Below, one piece after another: positions 1-6,249 of a DNA stretch of 7,078 bases; the stretch's first letter is position 1, and the number at the start of each line of letters is the position of its first letter. Both the position numbers and the translations under genes were made by a program. The notes under the pieces were generated by a model, which saw only the letters and a list, made by a program, of their open reading frames with translations, searched no databases and was not told the DNA's origin. The stretch is from Lentimicrobiaceae bacterium (lineage in GTDB: Bacteria; Bacteroidota; Bacteroidia; Bacteroidales; JAGONC01), in assembly GCA_030621075.1 (NCBI GenBank), contig JAUXII010000045.1, positions 1-7,078 on the forward strand, read 5' to 3'.

Positions 1-1
1 A

Positions 2-163
2 ATGACACTGCCGGAGTATCCGGTTGCCACCGGAATTATTAGAGATTATAAATGTTGTGTTTTTGAGGAAATTCTTTCTCAACAAATTAATAAGGCAAAA
101 GAGAATACTTCTATTAAAACCGTTGATGATCTGATAAGCAGCGGTAACGTCTGGACAATATAA
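2..163 (+). CDS. C-terminal end of probable 2-oxoacid:ferredoxin oxidoreductase beta subunit (partial, 5' end outside window)
   Basis: An open frame enters from the left edge and ends with TAA at 161-163, giving 53 visible residues. The segment LPEYPVATGIIR near its start and the ending VDDLISSGNVWTI resemble, from memory, the extreme C-terminus of KorB-type beta subunits of 2-oxoacid (for example 2-oxoglutarate) ferredoxin oxidoreductases. In that family this tail follows the thiamine-diphosphate domain. The enzyme would convert a 2-oxoacid plus CoA to acyl-CoA and CO2 while reducing ferredoxin in the cytoplasm. The TPP-binding and catalytic parts lie outside the window, so substrate and even subfamily (KorB, IorB or another) cannot be decided here. 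The stop overlaps the tilS start by one base, which suggests co-transcription and translational coupling. Confidence 0.55.
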   Translation: MTLPEYPVATGIIRDYKCCVFEEILSQQINKAKENTSIKTVDDLISSGNVWTI

Positions 164-1494
164 TGCTTCAGGAATTTATTAATTATTTTCAAAGGCTTAG
201 ACTTTTTAACCCCGAAACAGACAAGATTTTACTTGCCGTTAGCGGAGGAATGGATTCTGTTGCCCTGGCAGATCTTTTTCACCGGGCAGGTTATCATTTT
301 GGCATTGCTCACTGTAACTTTCAGCTCAGAGGAGAAGAGTCGGATATGGATGCTCATTTTGTCGAACAAATAGCATCACGAATGAATTGTGAATATTACG
401 TGAAACGATTTAATACGGATGAGTATGCTAAACAACATGGAGTTTCGGTACAGATGGCAGCCCGGGATCTCAGGTATAAATGGTTTGACCAATTGCTGAG
501 TGAAGAAGGCTACGATTACCTTGCAACTGGTCACCACCTGGATGATCAGATCGAAACTTTTTTTATCAACCTTCTTCGAGGAACAGGTATTGCTGGCTTG
601 CACGGTATTTTGCCAATGCAGAATAATGTAATCCGCCCCTTGATGTTCTCCAATCGAAAAGAAATCGAAAATTATATTAATGATAATCAATTGAGTTTCA
701 GGATAGATAAATCAAACCTGTCTGTTAAATATCAACGAAACAAAATACGACTGCAACTAATACCTGTACTTGCTGAAATTAATCCGGATTACCAAAAAGC
801 AATTAATGAAACCGTTGAACGAATAAAAAATTCTGAAATTATTTTCAGGAAAGAAATAGATGCAATAAAGAAAAAAATTTGTAAGACCGAATCCGATAAT
901 ACCATCAAGCTATCCATTCCTTCTCTGAAAAAATTATCCCCCTTGAATACATGGTTATTTGAGCTTCTTTCCCCTTATGGTTTTAATTATCAGGTAGTTA
1001 GTGATATTATCCGGTCTTTTGATGCTATCTCAGGTAAAACATTCTACTCAAAAACCCATCGTTTGGTCAAGGATAGAGATGTTTTGATCATTACTCCTGA
1101 TGAAGTTAATAATCTTAATGCCACCTACATGGTGCACAGAGGAGTTGCCTCCCTGTCCGAACCATTTATGTTACACATGGAGGTAATAAGCGATCCGGGC
1201 AACTATAAAATCGAGACTGCCTCTTCTGTTGCCTGTCTGGACTATGATAAACTTACCTTTCCGTTAATGCTCCGGAGATGGAGAGAAGGCGATGCGTTTC
1301 ATCCATTGGGTATGAGTGGAAGGAAAAAAATAAGCAATTTTTTTATTGACAATAAAATTTCTCTTCCTGAAAAAGAAGGCGTTTGGTTATTGATCTCTGG
1401 AAATGATATTGTATGGTTGATCGGGCACAGAATTGACGAACGTTTTAAGATCACTTTCAATACAAAAAACATCTATCGGCTGGAAATGAGATAA
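163..1494 (+). CDS. tilS: tRNA(Ile)-lysidine synthetase TilS
   Basis: TilS uses ATP to attach lysine to C34 of the CAU anticodon of a minor tRNA(Ile), which changes its decoding from AUG to AUA and its charging from Met to Ile. It acts in the cytoplasm and is normally essential. The 443-residue protein shows the N-type ATP-pyrophosphatase P-loop SGGMDS at 27-32, the HCNFQLRGEESD segment from residue 50, GHHLDDQIET at 123-132 followed by LLRGTGIAGL, and the YQRNKIR segment near 190-196. The C-terminal TilS domain is present from about 360 to the end, including RRWREGD and ISNFFIDNKI. Length and domain order are complete for the long Bacteroidota form. The ATG at 163 overlaps the upstream stop (TAATG), and no better start is seen. 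A gene break of 116 bases follows before dsbD. Confidence 0.96.
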   Translation: MLQEFINYFQRLRLFNPETDKILLAVSGGMDSVALADLFHRAGYHFGIAHCNFQLRGEESDMDAHFVEQIASRMNCEYYVKRFNTDEYAKQHGVSVQMAARDLRYKWFDQLLSEEGYDYLATGHHLDDQIETFFINLLRGTGIAGLHGILPMQNNVIRPLMFSNRKEIENYINDNQLSFRIDKSNLSVKYQRNKIRLQLIPVLAEINPDYQKAINETVERIKNSEIIFRKEIDAIKKKICKTESDNTIKLSIPSLKKLSPLNTWLFELLSPYGFNYQVVSDIIRSFDAISGKTFYSKTHRLVKDRDVLIITPDEVNNLNATYMVHRGVASLSEPFMLHMEVISDPGNYKIETASSVACLDYDKLTFPLMLRRWREGDAFHPLGMSGRKKISNFFIDNKISLPEKEGVWLLISGNDIVWLIGHRIDERFKITFNTKNIYRLEMR

Positions 1495-1506
1495 TTCCAT
1501 GTTTAA

Positions 1507-1558
1507 GATAAACAGATATACATAATAATATAACAAAATTTAACAATTTCTGTTTATC
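1507..1558. repeat. 10-bp perfect inverted repeat upstream of dsbD
   Basis: GATAAACAGA at 1507-1516 and TCTGTTTATC at 1549-1558 are exact reverse complements separated by 32 AT-rich bases. The arm starts are 42 bases apart, close to four helical turns. The right arm ends 9 bases before the candidate -7 box of dsbD. The arms could be paired operator half-sites. A terminator for tilS is less likely, because the loop is very long and no T-run follows the right arm. Confidence 0.5.
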
Positions 1559-1567
1559 CGTATTTAT

Positions 1568-1575
1568 TACCTTTG
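1568..1575 (+). promoter_or_regulatory. Candidate -7 promoter element for dsbD
   Basis: TACCTTTG matches the Bacteroidota -7 consensus TAnnTTTG exactly and is followed by CAGCC, a context common just before transcription starts in this phylum. Transcription would begin around 1580-1583, leaving a leader of about 30 bases before the ATG at 1611. No clear TTTG or TTG -33 element sits 17-23 bases upstream. The -7 match is therefore the main support. Confidence 0.55.
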
Positions 1576-1610
1576 CAGCCTCAAATCATATTCATTTTAA
1601 TTTGATCATT

Positions 1611-3617
1611 ATGACTTATTTAAAGAAAGCCTATCTGTTATCAACTTTCATTTTTCTGTTTTCTTTCTTCGGAATTTCACAGATTTATGAACCAGTTAAG
1701 TGGTATTTTGAAGGCAAGGAGATCGGGGGCAATGAAGTAGAATTAATTTTCAAGGCAACGATAGAATATAAATGGCATCTTTATTCTCAGGATATCCCTA
1801 TGAGCCCTCCGGCTACAACCTTTGTGTTTGAGGATGTTGAGGGGTATGAACTAATCGGTAGTGTTGAGGAATCAAAAGCGATTGAGGAGTACGACGATAA
1901 TTTTGAAATGACCCTTAAGTATTTTGCAGAGGAAGCTATCTTCACCCAAAAAGTACGTTTGCTCACCGACAAGCCGGTAACAGTAAAGGGATATGTGAAT
2001 TTCATGTGTTGTGATGATACAAAATGCCTGCCTCCTGATGATGAGGAGTTTTTATTTACCTTTCATGGTGATAAGGATGCTTCAACTCAACTTACTTCGG
2101 AATCAGTAGAGAAAAAGGAGGTTTCTGAGCCTGATGTTCAAGGTAAAATAAAACGGTCACTGTGGCTGTTTTTCTTTGTTGCTATTCTGGCTGGTTTTGC
2201 CGGTATATTAACACCATGTGTGTTTCCGATGATACCAATGACCGTGACTTTCTTTATGCATGATAGTGCAAATAAGAAAAGGGCAAGGTTTCAGGCTATT
2301 GTTTATGGTATATCCATTATTGCTATATATACCATTATAGGTACTATTGTTGCTGTTACACTTGGGGCAAATTTTGCAAATTTCCTCAGTACGCATTGGG
2401 TTCCTAATGTAATTTTTTTCCTGATTTTTATGATTTTTGCTGCCTCTTTTCTGGGCGCATTTGAAATTACGCTGCCAAGCTGGATGATCACCAAAGCTGA
2501 TAAGCAAGCAGATAAAGGTGGATTTACCGGTGCCTTTTTTATGGCTTTTACCCTTGTTTTGGTTTCCTTTTCTTGTACCGGTCCATTGGTTGGAGCTATT
2601 CTTGTTGAATCAGCCGGAGGTGATGTGCTGAAACCAATTATCGGCATGTTTGGGTTTTCACTGGCTTTTGCACTGCCTTTTACATTATTTGCGTTTTTCC
2701 CATCATGGCTTGCTAACCTTCCCAAATCTGGGGGGTGGCTTAACTCCGTTAAAGTAATCCTGGGCTTTATTGAGTTAGCATTAGGGCTGAAGTTTTTAAG
2801 TATAGCTGACCAGACCTACCATTGGGGACTCCTTGATCGTGAAGTTTACCTCGCTTTTTGGATTGTTATTTTTACACTGATGGGATTGTATCTTTTAGGT
2901 AAATTGAAATTTTCTCATGATAGCGATCTTCCATTCATCAGTGTCACTAGAATTACATTGGCAATTATTACATTTTCTTTTGTTGTTTACATGATACCAG
3001 GCATGTTTGGCGCACCACTTAAAGCATTATCAGGGTATATGCCACCACAACAATCTCATGATTTTGATTTAAATAACATTATTCGTAAAAATTCTCAATT
3101 TGTTATGGGCTCAGGAGGAGGTGATCATAAGCCATCTTCTATCTGTGAAAGACCAAAATATAGTGACTTTCTTCATTTACCTCATGGATTGGAAGGGTAC
3201 TTCGATTATGAGCAGGGCCTTAAATGTGCACAGGAACAAAATAAACCCATGTTTATTGATTTTACTGGTCACGGGTGTGTTAACTGCCGTGAAATGGAAG
3301 CCAACGTTTGGTCAGATCCGAAGGTGCTAAAACGGTTACGGGATGATTTCATCGTTGTTGCTCTTTATGTTGATGATAAAACTAAGTTGCCCGAAGAAGA
3401 ATGGATCGTTTCGGCATATGATGGTAAAACAAAAAAAGCTATTGGAAAAATATATGCTGATTTTCAGATTTCCAGGTTCAATGTAAATGCTCAACCTTAC
3501 TATGTTTTATTGGATAATAAAGGTGAGATGCTCATTCCTCCAAGGGCTTACGACCTGGATATTCAGGAATTTGTTGATTTTTTAGATAACGGAATTAAAG
3601 AATTTAAAAAGAGATAG
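1611..3617 (+). CDS. dsbD: DsbD-type thiol:disulfide interchange protein (three-domain, full length)
   Basis: DsbD carries electrons from cytoplasmic thioredoxin across the inner membrane to reduce periplasmic disulfides or apocytochrome c pathways. The 668-residue protein starts with a signal peptide (KK then a hydrophobic run, likely cut near residue 20-25). The periplasmic alpha domain has cysteines 133, 134 and 139 in FMCCDDTKCLPP. A membrane beta domain from about 186 to 468 has roughly eight hydrophobic segments, with redox cysteines 203 (TPCVFPMIP) and 322 (SFSCTGP). A C-terminal thioredoxin-like gamma domain from about 530 carries C556-V-N-C559 and a cis-proline at about 629 (AQPYY). 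A linker holds two extra cysteines, 512 and 539. The ATG at 1611 was chosen over an in-frame TTG at 1602 because it gives a normal signal peptide and lies about 30 bases after the promoter's expected start point. The downstream neighbour is convergent. Confidence 0.93.
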   Translation: MTYLKKAYLLSTFIFLFSFFGISQIYEPVKWYFEGKEIGGNEVELIFKATIEYKWHLYSQDIPMSPPATTFVFEDVEGYELIGSVEESKAIEEYDDNFEMTLKYFAEEAIFTQKVRLLTDKPVTVKGYVNFMCCDDTKCLPPDDEEFLFTFHGDKDASTQLTSESVEKKEVSEPDVQGKIKRSLWLFFFVAILAGFAGILTPCVFPMIPMTVTFFMHDSANKKRARFQAIVYGISIIAIYTIIGTIVAVTLGANFANFLSTHWVPNVIFFLIFMIFAASFLGAFEITLPSWMITKADKQADKGGFTGAFFMAFTLVLVSFSCTGPLVGAILVESAGGDVLKPIIGMFGFSLAFALPFTLFAFFPSWLANLPKSGGWLNSVKVILGFIELALGLKFLSIADQTYHWGLLDREVYLAFWIVIFTLMGLYLLGKLKFSHDSDLPFISVTRITLAIITFSFVVYMIPGMFGAPLKALSGYMPPQQSHDFDLNNIIRKNSQFVMGSGGGDHKPSSICERPKYSDFLHLPHGLEGYFDYEQGLKCAQEQNKPMFIDFTGHGCVNCREMEANVWSDPKVLKRLRDDFIVVALYVDDKTKLPEEEWIVSAYDGKTKKAIGKIYADFQISRFNVNAQPYYVLLDNKGEMLIPPRAYDLDIQEFVDFLDNGIKEFKKR

Positions 3618-3637
3618 TTATACCTCCAGATTGCTTT

Positions 3638-3658
3638 ATGAAGTTTTTTTTACTTCAT
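3638..3658. terminator. Weak hairpin between convergent dsbD and dipeptidase genes
   Basis: ATGAAGT (3638-3644) and ACTTCAT (3652-3658) are perfect 7-bp arms around a loop of seven T (seven A on the other strand). The hairpin overlaps the stop and last codons of the minus-strand dipeptidase. The stem is AT-rich and there is no U-run after it in either direction, so this is not a canonical intrinsic terminator. It could still pause polymerase or protect 3' ends. No better terminator is visible in the 32-base gap. Confidence 0.25.
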
Positions 3659-5020
3659 CAACTCCACATAATACTTATAAAAGTAAGTTATGGTCTCAAT
3701 TCCGTTAAAGAATTGAATTAACGGGAAATTCTCGTTAGGTGAATGTATCGCATCCGATTCAAGGCCAAAACCCATAAGAATGGATTTGATTCCTAATTTT
3801 TCTTCAAAAGTGGAAATAATGGGAATGCTGCCGCCACTTCTAACAGGAACCGGTTTCTTGCCGTAAGTTTCGGTATAGGCTTTATCAGCTGCTTCATAAG
3901 CTATCATATCGGTAGGGGATACATATCCCTGCCCACCATGTAATGACTTAACATTTACTTTAACATAAGGCGGAGCAATAGCTTTGAAGTGTTTTTCGAA
4001 CAGTTCACTGATTTTTATATGATCCTGGTTTGGAACAAGGCGCATGGATATTTTAGCATAAGCTTTGGAAGGCAAAACAGTCTTTGCCCCTTCACCGGTA
4101 TAACCACCCCAGATGCCATTAACATCAAGAGCAGGCCGGATACCTGTACGTTCATTTGTGGTAAACCCTTTTTCTCCTGAAACTTCATCAATGTCCAGCG
4201 CTTTTTTGTACTCATCAAGGCTAAATGGCGCTTTCGCCATTTCCGCTCTCTCTTCATCACTCACTTTCATAACATCATCATAGAATCCGGGGATTGTGAT
4301 CCTGTTGTTTTCATCGGTTAATGATGCGATCATTTTTGCCAGGACATTAGCCGGATTGGCAACAGCTCCGCCAAACAACCCGGAATGCAGGTCCTTGTTC
4401 GGCCCTGTTACTTCAACCTCCATAAAACTAAGCCCTCGCAACCCGGTGGTAATAGAAGGGATATCTGTGGCAATCATACCCGTATCAGAGACAAGGATGA
4501 TGTCAGCTTTTAACATTTCTTTATAATTATCGCAGAATTTACCAAGATTAGGAGATCCAATTTCTTCTTCGCCTTCAATCATGAACTTGACATTACACGG
4601 CAATGTATTTGATCGGATCATATACTCAAAAGCTTTTGCATGCATAAAAGCCTGTCCTTTATCATCATCTGCTCCCCTCGCATAAATAATCTCATTTCTA
4701 ATTTCCGGTTCAAAAGGTTTCGTTTTCCATAAATCCAGCGGATCAACAGGCATTACATCCATATGACCATATACAAGGACAGTAGGAAGATCCGGATCAA
4801 TGATTTTTTCTCCATACGTGACAGGATTTCCTTCTGTTTCAAAAATTTCTGCCTTGTCGGCACCAGCATTTAGTAGTGCTTTTTTCCAATATTCTGCTGC
4901 CTTCATCATATCAGGTTTGTGCTCAGACAGTGAGCTGATGGAGGGAATACGGATCAATTCAAAAAGTTCTTCAAGAAAGCGGTCTTTATGCTTTTCAATG
5001 TATTGTTTTATGGTTTCCAT
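3650..5020 (-). CDS. M20-family metallopeptidase (dipeptidase, CNDP-like)
   Basis: This 456-residue protein is a cytoplasmic di-zinc hydrolase of the M20 (ArgE/DapE/CPG2/carnosinase) family, most like the broad-specificity dipeptidases. Visible motifs, numbered from the chosen start, are GHMDVMP at 85-91 with ligand H86 and likely catalytic D88, GADDDKG at 116-122 with the bridging aspartate, EGEEEIGS at 149-156 with the general-base and metal glutamates, SDT at 178-180, DLHSG at about 210-214 at the start of the dimerisation domain, and a C-terminal metal-site histidine at about 426 in AIHSPNENF. No signal peptide is present. The ATG at 5020 was preferred over an in-frame ATG at 5062 because METIKQYIEKHKDRF is the usual family N-terminus. 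The 14-residue extension MKKKHNSNNLNKQI looks like translated leader. Exact substrate is not decidable; other M20 amidohydrolases remain possible. Confidence 0.92.
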   Translation of the reverse strand: METIKQYIEKHKDRFLEELFELIRIPSISSLSEHKPDMMKAAEYWKKALLNAGADKAEIFETEGNPVTYGEKIIDPDLPTVLVYGHMDVMPVDPLDLWKTKPFEPEIRNEIIYARGADDDKGQAFMHAKAFEYMIRSNTLPCNVKFMIEGEEEIGSPNLGKFCDNYKEMLKADIILVSDTGMIATDIPSITTGLRGLSFMEVEVTGPNKDLHSGLFGGAVANPANVLAKMIASLTDENNRITIPGFYDDVMKVSDEERAEMAKAPFSLDEYKKALDIDEVSGEKGFTTNERTGIRPALDVNGIWGGYTGEGAKTVLPSKAYAKISMRLVPNQDHIKISELFEKHFKAIAPPYVKVNVKSLHGGQGYVSPTDMIAYEAADKAYTETYGKKPVPVRSGGSIPIISTFEEKLGIKSILMGFGLESDAIHSPNENFPLIQFFNGIETITYFYKYYVELMK

Positions 5021-5074
5021 TATCTGTTTATTTAAATTATTACTATTATGTTTCTTTTTCAATTAAACACCCCG

Positions 5075-5088
5075 GTGTAACGTTACAC
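5075..5088. promoter_or_regulatory. 14-bp perfect palindrome, candidate operator between dipeptidase and gapA
   Basis: GTGTAACGTTACAC is a perfect even-length palindrome with a central CG, in the divergent intergenic region 55 bases upstream of the dipeptidase ATG and about 140 bases upstream of gapA. Even-length dyads with central CG and TGTAA-type half-sites are typical of LacI/GalR-family operators. The left half-site GTGT can also pair with ACAC at 5067-5070 (ACACC-CC-GGTGT), so an RNA hairpin is an alternative reading. No regulator gene is in the window. Confidence 0.5.
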
Positions 5089-5121
5089 AAAGAAGTCGTA
5101 AAGTTACTCTTTGATGATTTT

Positions 5122-5129
5122 CAAAATTA
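5122..5129 (-). promoter_or_regulatory. Candidate -7 element for the dipeptidase gene
   Basis: Read on the minus strand this is TAATTTTG, an exact TAnnTTTG match. A transcript would start around 5115 and have a leader of about 95 bases. The palindrome at 5075-5088 would then lie within the transcribed leader. The nearest TTTG-like -33 candidate (minus strand of 5157-5160) is 27 bases away, too far for the usual spacing, so support is modest. Confidence 0.3.
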
Positions 5130-5169
5130 TGAAAAAGCAAAAGTAATAATTCTTAACAAAAAGGATACT

Positions 5170-5177
5170 ATAAACAG
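5170..5177 (+). repeat. ATAAACAG octamer upstream of gapA -7 box
   Basis: ATAAACAG lies 10 bases before the gapA -7 box. Its reverse complement CTGTTTAT (1550-1557) lies 10 bases before the dsbD -7 box. Further copies are at 1508-1515 (plus) and 5024-5031 (minus strand, just before the dipeptidase ATG). By eye I found no copy inside the bodies of the genes. It is short and AT-rich, so chance is a serious alternative. Confidence 0.3.
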
Positions 5178-5187
5178 TTGAAATGTT

Positions 5188-5195
5188 TAAATTTG
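5188..5195 (+). promoter_or_regulatory. Candidate -7 promoter element for gapA
   Basis: TAAATTTG matches TAnnTTTG exactly and is followed by C. Transcription would start near 5200-5203, giving a leader of about 27 bases before the ATG at 5229. A clear -33 element is not seen 17-23 bases upstream. The box lies downstream of the in-frame TTG at 5178, which argues against that codon as the translation start. Confidence 0.55.
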
Positions 5196-5228
5196 CCCTC
5201 CTGTATTTCACAAAAAAATAGTAATGAA

Positions 5229-6245
5229 ATGGCAAGAATAAGATTAGCAATTAATGGGTTTGGGCGAATTGGCAGAATAACATTTCGATACCTGCTGGAA
5301 AGAGAAATGATCGATATTGTTGCGGTAAATGACCTTGCCAAACCAGCAGCCCTTGCTCATCTTGTGAAATATGATTCTGTCCAGGGAGCGTTTAATGGAG
5401 AAATTTCGACTGATGGTGAGTTTCTTATTGTTAATGGCCGCAGCGTAAGGGTTTTGTCGGAAAAAAATCCGGAAAAACTACCATGGAAAGAACTTGATAT
5501 TGATATAGTTATTGAATCAACCGGTGAATTTACAACCAGAGGGAAAGCCTTAAAACATATCAAAGCAGGAGCGAAAAAAGTTATTATCTCTGCGCCTGCC
5601 AAAGGCCAGTCCAATAATGTAAAATACCTCGTTCTTGGTATCAACGACCATATTTTAGGAAAAAATGACGTTGTAATATCTAATTCTTCATGTACCACCA
5701 ACTGTGTAGCCCCACTTATCAAGATACTTGATGAAAACTGGGGTTTGGAAAAAGGTTTTATCACAACGGTTCATTCTTATACAAAAGATCAAAACCTTAT
5801 TGATGGACGTCATAGCGACCTTCGTCGTGGTCGTGCTGCTGCACATTCCATTATTCCAACAACGACAGGAGCAGCTAAAGCCGCGACCAGAATCTTTCCT
5901 CATCTGAAGAAAAATTTAGGCGGTGCCGGCATAAGGGTTCCTGTACCAAATGGTTCGCTGACTGACCTCATCTGCACACTGAAGAAACCAACAAGTATCG
6001 AAGAGATCAACAAAGCCTTTAAAAAAGCTGCTGAAGGAAAAATGAAAGGAATTTTGCAATATACGGAAGATTGTATTGTTTCAGCAGATATCATAGGTAA
6101 TACACATTCAGCTATTTTTGATGCTCAGCTAACAGCTGTTCTGGGAGAAAAAAATAAACTGGTAAAAGTTGTGGCATGGTATGATAATGAAACAGGCTAT
6201 GCTGCCAGGCTGGTTGAACTTGTTGAAAAATGGATGAGTTTGTAA
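5229..6245 (+). CDS. gapA: Type I glyceraldehyde-3-phosphate dehydrogenase (phosphorylating)
   Basis: The enzyme oxidises glyceraldehyde 3-phosphate with NAD and phosphate to 1,3-bisphosphoglycerate in the cytoplasm, or the reverse in gluconeogenesis. The 338-residue protein has the Rossmann signature INGFGRIGR at 8-16 and VNDLA with D35, the acidic residue typical of NAD preference. It also has the active-site segment SNSSCTTNC at 151-159 with nucleophile C155, and H182 in TVHSYTKDQ. The S-loop region HSDLRRGRAAAHSIIPTTTG follows at 195-214, then R236 in the phosphate site and WYDNETGYAARL near the C-terminus. Length is normal and no key residue is missing. The ATG at 5229 gives the canonical MARIRLAINGFG start; the longer frame from TTG 5178 adds 17 residues without family support and includes the -7 box. 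The stop is 4 bases from the convergent LpxH-like gene. Confidence 0.97.
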   Translation: MARIRLAINGFGRIGRITFRYLLEREMIDIVAVNDLAKPAALAHLVKYDSVQGAFNGEISTDGEFLIVNGRSVRVLSEKNPEKLPWKELDIDIVIESTGEFTTRGKALKHIKAGAKKVIISAPAKGQSNNVKYLVLGINDHILGKNDVVISNSSCTTNCVAPLIKILDENWGLEKGFITTVHSYTKDQNLIDGRHSDLRRGRAAAHSIIPTTTGAAKAATRIFPHLKKNLGGAGIRVPVPNGSLTDLICTLKKPTSIEEINKAFKKAAEGKMKGILQYTEDCIVSADIIGNTHSAIFDAQLTAVLGEKNKLVKVVAWYDNETGYAARLVELVEKWMSL

Positions 6246-6249
6246 ATGG

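Noticed and set aside
1507..1558. The inverted repeat as an intrinsic terminator of tilS
   Set aside because: The 32-base loop and AT-rich stem with no U-run after the right arm make this a poor terminator.
1602..1610. TTG at 1602 as the dsbD start (671 residues)
   Set aside because: ATG at 1611 is three codons downstream, gives a standard signal peptide, and lies at a normal distance from the -7 box; TTG adds nothing.
2208..2725. Two overlapping minus-strand frames of 99 and 140 residues opposite the dsbD membrane domain
   Set aside because: Antisense shadows of a conserved gene; their composition mirrors the complement of the hydrophobic codons and no domain is visible.
3100..3330. 76-residue plus-strand frame inside dsbD
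   Set aside because: It is a different frame wholly within the well-supported dsbD thioredoxin-domain region, with no recognisable motif.
5021..5062. In-frame ATG at 5062 as the dipeptidase start (470 residues)
   Set aside because: The extra residues MKKKHNSNNLNKQI are low-complexity and not part of the M20 dipeptidase N-terminus as I know it; ATG 5020 fits. It is not excluded outright.
5109..5117. TACTCTTTG as a plus-strand promoter box upstream of gapA
   Set aside because: It has three bases between TA and TTTG instead of two; the exact match at 5188-5195 is better placed.
5357..6094. Minus-strand frames opposite gapA (135, 71 and 64 residues)
   Set aside because: Antisense shadows of a highly conserved coding sequence, with no family resemblance or promoter.
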